From Chondrus crispus (taxonomy: Eukaryota > Rhodophyta > Florideophyceae > Gigartinales > Gigartinaceae): 56,264 bases of DNA. Every line of letters begins with the position of its first letter. Position 1 is the stretch's first letter. The position numbers and the translations under genes are program-made. The notes under the pieces are model-generated. The model was not told the DNA's origin and ran no database searches. It saw nothing but the letters and a program-made list of their open reading frames with translations. Shown one piece after another: positions 20,399 to 30,805 of the stretch. The stretch spans positions 69,645 through 125,908 of the forward strand of contig NW_005179084.1 in the NCBI RefSeq assembly GCF_000350225.1, read 5' to 3'.

Positions 20399-22233
20399 AG
20401 GGAAGGAAGGTTGGGGTTCCTTGCCAATGAGATCTACAACTGCATTCGGTCGAGTAGGTAGGAGACACGATCCAGATTTGACATTACGGAGCAGCAGTTC
20501 CCTTCTTCACTTCACACTGCCTACGGGCTAAGCTGCCTCGATTAGTGTAGATTTCCTCTTGGATCCTTGCCTTATACGGACACCCTCGACCACCCAGCGA
20601 GCGTTTTTGACGTTTTTTTCAACAGTGAGCCGTACCGGCGCTGACACTCGGCGTCAGTTAGAATGAAAGTTGCTTTAGCGTGCACTGCAGCTCCCAGTTG
20701 CTTGCGGGGATCTGAGATGGAATTCATGTCACAGTTAAAATACGGCTTCAGTGCGCTTCCGTGCGCAAGAATGGCCTTAAATCCGTTGATAAGGGAAGTG
20801 CTTAGGCGGATCTTATTCACAAAAAGGCGCGCTTTTGGATGCATAGTTTGGGTTTTACGTAGTGGGGCGAAGTTGCGTAGGACCTCGCGGCAAACTGTGT
20901 ATTCATGTGAGACGGAAGTCCTCACATGAGTACATGTGTCACTCAGATACTAGTGTCTATCCACCATTGTCCTCATATGCGGACAGTATTCGACTTAGTT
21001 TATTCTTGACTTTCGCATCCCCGACAAGAAAGAAAATGATACCCCCGCCACCGTACTTGACTTCTGACTTGGGACCAGAAAGAGCTTTGTGAGAATTGCA
21101 TGTTCTCGGTTGTCGTTTTGAGATATGTCTGGAAAAGAAGCTTTTTTAAACCACCCTGCAACCGCAGGTAAAGTAACTTCGAAACCAAAACAACAGTTCA
21201 AAACGCAACTTGCTCCTCAATTTTTGTTATATTCTTAAACTTTTTTGCGGAATCAAAGCTGCTATCCCGGTGGTCTGCAAGATTACATTGCCGGAAACAA
21301 GCACGTTCAGGAACTAATGCTCAAGGTAGAGTTTTGAATGTTCAATTAATTTATATCTTTTTGCAAAAGAAGACCTGTCCTCATATGAGGGCATAGCCGT
21401 CTGTAGTATAACACCCAGCGGTCAACCGACCACGAAGGCGGGAGCGGGTTCAGGGCGTATACTGTAGCTCGAAGTGCGGTGTCACCGGGCGTACGTGCCA
21501 ATAAGCGAATGGGAACGTGTCCCTGGTAGCGCGGTAGAGTCTTGAATGGGTTGGACACCATAACAAGCAGCGGCTGGCAGAGCGACGGATCGACGCGTGA
21601 CTCGGCACCCTTGCGGTCAGGGCGACGACGCGAAGTCTGGATCCTGGCACGGAGCCGCGCTGTCGTAGCGCCTCACCCTCGAGTGGGTGGTCGGAACGTA
21701 GAACGGAAAACGAAAGGGAAAAAGGCCAAAACACCTACAAAAAAGAATGGAAAACGCAGACGACTAGGGGTCGGACTTGACTAGACTAGCCCTCCGCGTG
21801 CTGTCGATGGTCCTCTCTTCATTCCCCTAGCGGCCTCCTTTATTAACTCCGTAATACTGTACTTCTTACACCGTAAAGCATAACGGCGCCAATACAGAGG
21901 AGATTTCGTAACGACTACTTTCGCCGTTGCGCTACAGTACTGTACTCGAGGTACTGTAAGGCTCGTTCGACTTACACGCAACATTGGACGGATCCGAAAA
22001 ATGACATTCGTTGTCATAACGTTTGCCACGTGGTTGACGTTTCCACGCGGACAGAATTTTTGTGTAGATAGGACACGCGTCCTTATGCTACACGCCCCCC
22101 TTCCCAGCTTGAGCGTCCCGGCTCAACACGTGGCGCAGCAATCGGGTTGCTACTTATAAGGGCGGCGGTGACATCTTCGTGATGTTTTTCGTAGCCAGCA
22201 CCATCACCGTCGTCGTCGTCGAAACGAGGCACG
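20399..22233. other. Intergenic or decayed repeat DNA
   Basis: No recognisable gene. A minus-strand frame of 117 residues (20572-20925) has mixed composition but no family I recognise. Words of the type TGTCCTCA-N-TGAGG recur (about 20919, 20968, 21376), each nearly palindromic. TACTGTAC words lie near 21850, 21935 and 21950. The segment 21400-22080 is GC-richer and could be LTR sequence of the flanking chromovirus, but no matching partner was found on its other side. Confidence 0.4.
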
Positions 22234-22242
22234 ATGCCATGA

Positions 22243-22947
22243 CCATCGGGTGACGCTGTCACTCGTGTTCTTGCGGACGAATTCCTGGACATTACGAGTC
22301 CGACCAATGTCGCTGACGAGCCGCCGGCCGCTCCTCCGTCGGGAGCTCCGGTTTCCGAACCAAAAACGCCAAATTCACCAAACGTTGGTGACATCCTACA
22401 AGCAGTCGTAACCAAAGCCGCAGAGGCACCCGTTCCACGCCCAAGTCAAGATATCCCCGCCGGCGCGGGACTTAACGTGGTTCCGCCACTGCAGCCGTTG
22501 CCGATAAGAAATCCTTCCTTCGTTGGAGGGGCCATTAAGATATCCGCAAGCACACGCCTGGACGCTGTTCGTCCCACGGTTTCGCTGCCCGCGGAATCTG
22601 GTCGCGTATACACGACCAGTCCAGGTGGACTCGTAACACTGCGTCGTTATGAATGGTATCCCCGTCGCCTTCGTACGCGGCGAGCGGAAGTTGCGCTGTA
22701 CCTGGGTACCCGTACGAGGGCGTCGAGCCCGGCTTGTCGCTTGAGCGATTCGCATCGTCTTCCAAGTGGCTTGGTCGCGCCAATGCGGAAGGTCCGCCTC
22801 TCTGCAAGGCCACGCTGTCGTATGAATGGGAAGCGTCCCCTCGTATGGAGGTATCGTTACCCGAGGTTCTCGCCATTCGATAGGGCTGAGTACGCAGTTC
22901 GATCCATGTCTTATACGGTGGCATTGGCCCGTTCGGTAGGTTCGTAG
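22243..22947 (+). pseudogene. Gag-like fragment, plus strand, decayed
   Basis: A plus-strand frame is open from just after a TGA at 22240 to the TAG at 22945. Its first half reads as a Pro/Ala-rich protein: DEFLDITSPTNVADEPPAAP, later NVGDILQAVVTKAAEAPVPR and RNPSFVGGAIKISASTRLD. After about 22650 that frame turns Arg-rich, while the overlapping frame at 22653-22883 becomes the coherent one (SLERFASSSKWLGRANAEGP, ATLSYEWEASPRMEVSLPE), suggesting a frameshift. Composition resembles retroelement Gag N-terminal regions, but no zinc knuckle is seen. It is on the strand opposite to the adjacent chromovirus, so it would be a different element. The function is a guess. Confidence 0.35.
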
Positions 22948-23068
22948 TCTTTCGATATTAGCCTTTGCCAGGGCGAAGTAGGGAATACAGCGTAGTACCG
23001 TAAACGTGTCTATTGTCGCCCTTCTGTCCTTGAGATGTACTGCGGTGCGTGCCTTCTAATCGCAAGGC

Positions 23069-23195
23069 GCAAACGTGTAAACCTGTAAACGTGTACAGCA
23101 TGTAAACATGGCAACGTGTTCCGTATGCACCACCCATAATCGTAAACGTGTAATACGTGGAAACATTTAAGACATGTAATACGTGTTAAGTGACC
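23069..23195. repeat. GTAAACGTGTA-type interspersed short repeats
   Basis: GTAAAC and ACGTGT units recur at irregular spacing (AAACGTGTAAACCTGTAAAC, then ACGTGTACAGCATGTAAAC, GTAAACGTGTAATACGTGG, GTAATACGTGTTAAG). They immediately follow the end of the decayed chromovirus coding region and resemble the ACGTG-rich part of the Copia LTR, so they may be LTR regulatory repeats. Confidence 0.5.
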
Positions 23196-23233
23196 TCTTC
23201 TGACGCTTGAAGTCCCTGCCACGTGGATCCATG

Positions 23234-26130
23234 TTATTGTCGGAGGGTCTTAGGGCGGTTGCGGCCGGATCGGAATACTCGTAAGCGATACCGACTAACA
23301 AGCTCCTCCGGGATGTGCGTCCGTGGCGTTCAGTAGGGTTCATCGTAACCGGTCCATTTCACGAGGAATTCGAGGTTCCCGTTCTGCGTCGTGCGGTGGT
23401 CAATAATACGGTCGACCATTATGTTAGACTGTCGTGTACTTTTGCGAGAGGTCTGCGTCGGTTGCTTGCGGAATTCCGTCCGCTGTGGGGTTCGTCCGTG
23501 ACCCGGTGTGTCAAAAGGGGGCGGCGCAAAGGCGCAGCGGTCTGCAGAAACACGTTCTATTACGCCGTTTCGATAGATGGTGACAGTACGTTTGTCATTC
23601 CTGAGAACTCTGTAGGGCCTCTCGGCCGGATGTTGTAGCTTCCCAGGCTTCGTCGCGCCGTCCGTGGAGTCGAGGAAAACGTGATCCCCTGCCCGCTGCG
23701 TGTTTTTCGTCCTTTGAATACGTTTGTCGAAGTCACGTTTGTATCGAGCCTGCGTACGTTGCAGGCTTGAATATGCCTTCTGAATGGATGCGTCTAGTCG
23801 TTGCTTGAAATCTTCACGGGTCGTAAGGTCGGGTGCCTTCCGTACTCGCGCAGAGTGATGTAACGAAAACTCTAGCGGCGGCCTCGTCAGCACTAGGTCG
23901 AACGGCGTCGTGCAGGTAGATCTGTGAACGTGACAGTTTTATGCGTAAGTAAGCGAGGTAGCGAATTTGTCCCAGTCGTTTTGGTGTTCATTAACGTAGT
24001 TTCGCAGCATGGCAAGAATAGTCCGATTGTATCTATCTGTCTGCTTATTCGTTTGGGGTGATATGCAGACGTAAAGAGGTTTGTTACCCCAAGCATATCA
24101 CAAACGGATTGGAAGAAACGTGATGAGAATTGGGGACCGTTGTCGGAAAGCAACGTCTTAGGGACACCGTATTTGAACACCGAAGACTCGCAGAATGCCA
24201 CGGCGACAACGTATGCGGAGACACTGCGCAATGCGACTACTTGTGTCAATTTCGTAAAGCGATCGGTGATCACAAGCAGGTACTTACGCCCCCGCTTGGA
24301 CTTAGGTAGCGGCCCCAAAATGTCGATCGCGACAGATTCCAATGGCGCAGTAGCCGGGAAGAGCTGCAGAAGGTTGAGTCTCTTCCTCAAACGAACTCGG
24401 GTCCTTGCGCAATGGCGGCAATTGCGGACCGTCGCTGCGACGTCTACGGCCATATGCGGTCAGTAGTACGAGCGTCGCAAGACGTAGTACATCCTGTTTT
24501 GGCCCGGGTGGCCAGCAATGACAGGCTCGTGTGTCAATGAGAGAAGACGGGCACGTAATGATTTAGGTACAACGATCTGTACAATATCTCGGTCGGAAGG
24601 GTTCCGACGTTTCAAGAGACCATCGGTGTCTTCGAAGAAATTGGAGTCGTACTTCCGGTGCTGTCGCGCTAGCACTGTCTGGCAGAAATGGTCTCCCCTC
24701 TGCTCCTCGACGAGCTCTTTTAGCATGAGAGGTGCGGGTAGACGATCACCGGCTGGCGCTTCACCACGCTGTTCTTCGTCCTCCACGTCGTATGGACCTT
24801 GAATATCGATGTCGACATCGTCCAATTCGTCGTTCCCAGCGCTGTCCTCGGGCCAGTCGACCTGTCCGGTGCTTAGCGCGTTGTTCGTTGCCGTAGCCAA
24901 CGCACCTGCTCTGGTCGTAACCATCATGCCTAGTAGGCATCGGCCAGCGTCTGGGTATTCAACCGTCGATAATCGATGAACAAACGCACCGTGCCGTCCT
25001 TTTTTGGTACAAGTACCACTGGGGACGCCCATTCCGACGTGGCGGGCTCGATGACTCCTGCGTTGAGCATCTTCGTGACCTCGGCGGCCACTTTCGTACG
25101 CATGGCCGGGCCTTGTCGATAAGGCATAGAACGAATGGGTTTCGTACCCTCCGCCAAGTCGATACGGTGTTCTGTAGCGTTAATGGTACTCAGGGATCCG
25201 TTCCACATGGCCAAATGCCTACGAAGAATCTCCATAATTTCGCACTTCAGCGACCCATCCTTAACGCGGGACAGGTCGGCTTTTGATTCCCACTCTTCAC
25301 GATGAGGGGGTTACTCGTACCGAGTACTTGGTGTCGACGGTTCGTCCGCTCCTTTGTCCTTTGCACTGCCCTGCGTTGGCGAGGTATCCGATAGCGCGGA
25401 AATATTCAGCACACGGCCGATCTCTTCGGCTACCCCACGCTCGGGTGTAAGGATTGCCAACGGGCTACGTTTGGCGTACCCCAGGACCGTGTTCTTAGGG
25501 AGCCTTCTTGGCTTGTGCGAGAAATTGGCAACGATGACCTCGAACGTACGATTTGGCATTACGTCCACGACGCCATTTGTGAGACGTACTCCATGACGAC
25601 TTTGCAGGGAAGGCTTCGGCTCCATGAAGACGAGTCCCGATCCCTTAGTCGTCACTCTAACAGCGAACTGCGCCATTGTGGGGATAGCAACCCAACGTGC
25701 AGAACGGATCGGTTCCGCTTCCGTCCCATGACCGTTGTCACTGCGATTTCGTCGAGCCTGTTTTTTCGGTGAGGCCCCCTCTTCTCTAGGGACTTCTTCC
25801 ACGCCCTTTGAGCCTACAACTGCGACAGCACCTCCACGACAGAGTTCTAAACGTTTGTTGACTACGTCGATCGAGTCAACGTGTACGTCTATAAATGAGG
25901 TCCCGAGCAGAACGTCGACTGCTAGGGCCTGCGCTACCACGAAAGGTAGCCGGTAGGTGACGTTCCCTACGCGTACGGCCAAGCGTACGACGGAAGTCAA
26001 TTTGAGGGGATTGAAATCTGCTCCAGCCAGACGTGTCAACGGCGCTCCGGGAATCTCGTAAGAGTGCCAATCCGGGGGGAGTCAATCCCGACGGACAATA
26101 TTGTAACCGGAGCAAGTGTCAATTACAATT
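23234..26130 (-). pseudogene. Ty3/Gypsy chromovirus pol, internally deleted pseudogene
   Basis: Read on the minus strand: an aspartic protease with active-site VIDTCSGYNIV near 26110 followed by AQALAVDVLLGTSFIDVHV; the start of reverse transcriptase (EVTKMLNAGVIEPATSEWAS, PVVLVPKKDGTVRLFIDYRR); then a jump at about 24935 straight to post-RNase H sequence; an HHCC integrase zinc region (HEPVIAGHPGQNR, CRHCARTR); the integrase core (VAIDILGPLPKSKRG, YGVPKTLLSDNGPQFSSRFF); and a chromodomain (RIIDHRTTQNGNLEFLVKWT). Breaks: TGA after NIVRRD (about 26074) and after GYDEPY (about 23330), a frameshift after AYHPKR (about 24050), and loss of the RT catalytic YxDD region and RNase H. It cannot be autonomous. 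LTRs were not identified. Confidence 0.88.
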
Positions 26131-27760
26131 CGATATTGCTTAAATGCATTCGTCGCCGTAGCAATGGATCCGTAGACCTTGTAAAGCTTCGAATACAGAA
26201 GGCAGACAACTCCATCAACCACGCGTGGCTCCCCTGCTGAAGGACGCGTTCTGTCGAGGCCGCTTCCTTCGTCCGCGGCAAAACCGTGGACACGCTTACC
26301 GACTCTTTAACGAATCGGAAAATCCTTTATGACTAAACGTACGGAGGTGGAGCGGTCCGATCACCCGCGAATTTTCGCGACGCTCCGGCACAGCGCTTCG
26401 ACGACGCGTACGGCAGTCGCGTAGAGAGGACCGTACGGAAAGAGGAAAAGCCACCTGGGGAACGGGGCGCATTTTTAGCAAATGCAGGGGACCTTCCTCG
26501 CACCACGGCGGGTTTAACTAAATAGGTTGCGTGCTGGAAAACGTGGCGAGGGCCGCGGAGCGCACACGACGCGAAGGTGACCCTCAAGTCTCGACCTCAT
26601 ACCCCTCACCCACCCCATCGGACGGCGTGGAGTGCCAAGGCCGAAACGCGAAGAAGTGGGGGAAGTGGCGGAAGGTCCGTCGGTGAGCGACGTCACGGAC
26701 CAACGCCAAGTAGGGGAAAAGGATCTATCGATTTTACGGGGAAGCACGAGTCGAGGACGGAACCTCGAGGTCTAGTAGGGCCGCACGACTAATGGCTCTT
26801 GCCATCAGTAGCCCCTGCCGGACCAGAGACGTGTGAAGGCTTGGGAAAGTAGCTTGGGTGCCGGAGCATCTCTGACCCGAGCTCCTCCAACGAGGGCATG
26901 GTGACCTCGCTGTGCCGCCGCCGAACGTCGGCCGACGCGTCATGAGTGAAGCCACCACCCTCGGCACAGAGGGTTTCGTATCCCTGTTGGGCATAAGGAT
27001 CCCGCACGACGGGGCGCGGTACGGACGACCCAGTGTGACGAGGTGTCGCGACCCCTCGCTGTTCTGCGACAGGGAGATCGTCCGCTCGCGGCGGTATCGG
27101 TCGCGATCCGCCATAGATCGCTGGAGAGCCTCCGACTGCCGACGGGACGATTCACCGAAATTGTCTAAGGCTCCCTGAGCTCGCCGCAGGTCCGTCACGT
27201 GGACCTCCCGCTCCGCGTTGATCCGGCGTGCTTCGTCGCTGAGCGTAAGATACCAGCTGGCGAGGGTGCCAACAACCCGCCGACCTTCCAAAACCGACGG
27301 GACGAGGTCCCGAGGGCACGAGCCAGGCCGGGAATGGCCAATATGTCCCCCGGCGATAAGACGAGCTGTGGCGTCGCGGAAGGGGGAATAGGGTCTTGAC
27401 GTGCCAAACTCAGAGGGGGAACTTCCCCCCTGTTGAACAGGCGGAACCCCCGACGCAAATTGAGGACACACCGGATGCCTCCGGCGACTAGAAATTGATC
27501 ATGCGCGACGCCGCAAAGGCCGGTACATCGCTGTCCACCTCTCGGTGTCGCTTACGTTGAGCCTCGCGAAGGACGGAGCCCACACCGGCCCCTCTCCCCG
27601 TGGTAATCGGCGAAGGCTGAGGGGAGGCCGGCTTCGCGACGAACTCGTCGGATCGCAGGTCGTACAGGAGGAAAGCGCTTCGCTCGCCCGTGGTGTAGTC
27701 GGTCCACGGGCGATGCATACGCTCGGAGACTTGACACGCGCGGTGCATAAGGGATAGCAC
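26131..27760 (-). pseudogene. Decayed Gag region of the minus-strand chromovirus (probable)
   Basis: Upstream of the protease on the same strand, coherent stretches alternate between frames: ERMHRPWTDYTTGERSAFLL (27488-27760), PQLVLSPGDILAIPGLARAL (27195-27458), a coiled-coil-like REVHVTDLRRAQGALDNFGE to SMADRDRYRRERTISLSQN (about 27030-27200), then FTHDASADVRRRHSEVTMPS (26789-27007). Position, charge and helical character suit a Gag polyprotein that has taken several frameshifts. No zinc knuckle was found. The segment 26131-26730 has no readable frame. Confidence 0.45.
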
Positions 27761-28742
27761 AGAGGCGAAGTCTCACATCGCGTGTTTGGAGTTTGCCTCC
27801 AGGGGGTGGAGTGGTACAACGGGGAGGTCGAAAGAAACCCTTCCAAGCAACGCGCAGACCCCAGTGGGCTGAACAAACACGAGACGGTTGATGTGGACCT
27901 CGGCCATAAACGCGTTACCCAGGGCCCACGCCCCACTCACGCCCGAAGTTGTGTACAAGCTCGGCGTGTCAGTAAAGGTAACCAGAGATGCCGTAGTTAG
28001 ATCTCGCCTTCGTCGAAGACCGCTTCCGTTCTCGCGACGCGCTTCACTTCTACGCTGCTAACGACATCCTCTATTGCTCGGGGTCCCATTCCTTTTCCTT
28101 ATCCTTTTACCTTTTCTATCTCTACCTCTATTTTTCCCTTAATTGTGTTGGTTCCATTGGAGTCGGCCGGGACCGATCCGGTGTTGGTGTTTTGCCATCG
28201 GGCTGCCCGTAGGTCGTAGCGCTGGTACAGTTTCCTGTCCCGTCGGAAGGCTGTTGTAACGACGCCTCCGTCGAAGGTCTTGCTGTATAAGACAGAGTTG
28301 GTACCACCTACCAAGATCGCGATTGCGCTGGTGAAGGTGTTTTTAGCCATAGGGCAACACGTCGGTAGTAGCGCTGCTACACGGTTACGATCCCGTCGGG
28401 TAGTGCTGAACAAGCCCCCGTCGAAGACCTTGAATTATACGCAAGGTGCTGAAGACGCTCGTCGAGCATTGGCCTTACAACCCAGCGAACCGCGGTTATA
28501 TCTTCGTACACAAGCCCAACCCGCCCTCGCCGAGCACTCAAATCTTCACAAGTCTCTACCACCATTATCCTCCCGGGCCGGGCATCTTTCCTTACCCCCC
28601 GTCGGAGTTGAGCTACCGTGGGCTGCAAGCCCACACAAGGGGAAAGGGAGCCTCGAACGCTCCGTAGCGCGTGCCATCGGCAGTGGTTGTTTCTGTTGCT
28701 GTTTTTCTTCTTTTTGTTTGACCGTCGGACTGTGTTTGCGGC
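27761..28742. other. Intergenic DNA with pyrimidine tract and degenerate duplication
   Basis: A pyrimidine-rich tract lies at about 28085-28140. After it, two related segments of about 100 bp follow each other, one from about 28205 and one from about 28362: both have GTAGCGCTG-TACA, a CCCGTCGG core and CC-CCGTCGAAG-CCTTG. They are too diverged for a simple tandem repeat. No gene is supported. The last five bases (GCGGC, 28738-28742) are the left target duplication of the Copia element. Confidence 0.45.
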
Positions 28743-29681
28743 TGTGGTAATTCTACGACCACATGCTGATATGCATGACACACGACGACAGGTATGACAC
28801 GTGTAAAAGCAAAAACACTCCACGTGACGAGCTGAGCAAGTTTGATTTTCAACGTGTACACGTGTGATTTCTGTACACGGTTGCACTCTACAGTACTTCA
28901 GGAGCACGTTTGGTTTTCGACGTGTACACGTGTGAAATATGTGCATGGTTGCGGTGTACTGTACAATCTGAGCATGTTTCATTTTCTCTGCCCGACACGT
29001 GTATGACCTGGACACATGTCCTCATTACACTGTCGGACGTGTACAGTACGCCTGTAGTCTTGCAGACAAAGTGTAGAACCTTGGTGGCGGGTGCCTGGCA
29101 CGTGCCAAATGTTTACAGCGTCCATGGAGTGCAGCACGGGTACAGCAGGACACAAAGATACCGTTGCGCGAGTTTTGAATTCGTAAGGCAAAATGTGCAC
29201 TGTTGTAATTGACAGTGGAGAGGACCTCACGAGAGATTCAGATTCATAAGGCAACGTGTGCGCTGTAAACAGTCCTTGCAGGATTGATTTGAATTCGTAA
29301 GGCAACGTGTGAGCTGTAAACGTGCCTTACGAATTTGTGCCACGCTGGATTTGGAATAGTAAGGGAATTTGTGCTTTGCTGTGCTTTGTTGTACTGCCTT
29401 ACTAATTTCTCCGTCATGACAGTGCTAATTCGTAAGGCGGTTTTCTGTTCTGTTTGTTGGGCCATCGCCAGTTTGGCTGAGTAGCAAGACGGGCACATGT
29501 GTTAGAGCCAATACATTTGTAGTATATGTGTCGTAGTGTTTGGTAGTAGAGTTCTAGAAGATTGCAGAAGTGTATAAGTAGTGCCAGAAGTTGGCGACTC
29601 AAAGTAAATCGGTACCCAATCCTTCAACTTCACCTCATCAACCGTCCTTCGAATCCCCTTCGCCCCGCTGACCTACCATTA
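28743..29681 (+). repeat. 5' LTR of Copia element
   Basis: Begins TGTGGTAATTC and ends CTACCATTA. The U3 part is rich in CGTGTACACGTGTG words. It also carries repeated GAATTCGTAAGGCA motifs, direct at 29177, 29241 (variant), 29291 and 29429, and inverted at 29323 and 29395 (variant). A TATA-like box lies at 29571. Confidence 0.96.
29571..29580 (+). promoter_or_regulatory. TATA-like box of the Copia 5' LTR
   Basis: TGTATAAGTA lies 110 bp before the LTR end, a suitable place for the U3 promoter with R and U5 following. The same box occurs in the 3' LTR at 35755-35764. Confidence 0.5.
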
Positions 29682-29695
29682 GGTTATGGGCCCAG
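29682..29695 (+). other. Primer binding site, half-tRNA type (initiator Met)
   Basis: GGTTATGGGCCCAG starts at the first base after the 5' LTR. It is complementary to the anticodon stem-loop of eukaryotic initiator tRNA-Met (CTGGGCCCATAACC), not to a tRNA 3' end. This is the primer type established for Drosophila copia, where a tRNA cut in the anticodon loop primes minus-strand synthesis. Confidence 0.8.
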
Positions 29696-29735
29696 TTCAA
29701 CGTTATTATTCCGCTGTGTGAGTGCTCGTTCTCAG

Positions 29736-29831
29736 TTTCTGCTGCCGTTTTCGTGTTTGTTTCTGCTGTCGTTCTCGTTTTGGTCTCCGCTGTCGTTCTC
29801 GTTTTGGTTTCTGCTGTCGTTTCCGCCGCCG
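29736..29831 (+). repeat. 24 bp tandem repeat in Copia leader
   Basis: Four imperfect units of 24 bp (starts 29736, 29760, 29784, 29808), consensus TTTCTGCTGTCGTTCTCGTT followed by TTGG. A degenerate continuation with CTGTCGTT words runs to about 29925. It lies in the untranslated leader between primer site and gag. Confidence 0.8.
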
Positions 29832-30154
29832 TTTTCATCGCCGCCGTCGTTCGTTTCGTTCTATCGTCGTCTACTTGCTGTCGTTATCATCTTGGTCGTT
29901 CGTCTCCGTCTACCTGCTGTCGTTTAAACTTGGTGGATCTTCTTCGTGTCTGTTGCAGCTTGGTCTTGGCAATCGTTGTGTGAGCTGTGGGTGTAGTCCC
30001 TAGTCGCCAACGTACCATATCAATCCAAGAAGACTGCCCTTCGATCACGCCGGTGATCGTCGTAGCTGCCGATACCCTCGCTCTTGGTGAAAGGCTTGTG
30101 CCATTGGAAATCTGACTTGAGCGAGGGTCCGACCAAGAATCGTCGAGAGACGAA

Positions 30155-30183
30155 ACACTGATCCTCGGGGAGGATCACAGTGT
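30155..30183 (+). other. Hairpin in Copia leader, possible packaging signal
   Basis: ACACTGATCCTC and GAGGATCACAGTGT can pair around a GG loop with a small bulge. It lies in the 1.1 kb leader. A role in RNA dimerisation or packaging is inferred from position only. Confidence 0.35.
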
Positions 30184-30805
30184 ACTGGTCTAGTCGATCC
30201 GCACTCTGCCTTCGGGAGGTGCGTCGGCGGTGTGGGTAACGCTCTCGGTATTAGCCCTATAGGTACGACTTCGGTCCCCTGGGTGAAGAGAATACGTGCC
30301 TAAACACTGAACCTCTCACTATACGTGTATAAGGTCGCGTACCTTGATTAAGTTCGCACGGAAGAGGGTGACCCTAGGCGTGATTGTGAACAAATCACAC
30401 GAGTACGACGAAGGCAGTTTCATTCTTGTGTTGTGGGAAACCTCATTGGGGTAGTACCGTATCAAGTTTGGACAAGCCGATTTCGGTTGCAGGGACCGTT
30501 CGCGGTAGTGACCAAAAGTCCTGGTTCGTCTACAGGCAAAGTGTTGTGCTTACTCGTGGCACGTTTGATTTAGTTCACAGTCGAAAGACCCGCACTGGCC
30601 GACACACAGGGGTAGCGCCCTAAGGCATTTTTAAGAAGAATACGCTTGTTCCACTCCGCCGGGAACAAGCACCAAGAACGTTTCCGAGTAATCGCTACAA
30701 ACTTCCTATACGGGTGGGCTTGCCATTGTGTTGACTATCGGTTAACGGCTTGGGATCCCGGAACAGAAGATCTTGTATACTCGAAGGGTACATCCATTCG
30801 GCGAA

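Noticed and set aside
30773..30805. Earlier TTG start for Copia gag-pol
   Set aside because: There is a good ATG at 30806 directly before the conserved gag start; no reason to invoke a non-ATG start.
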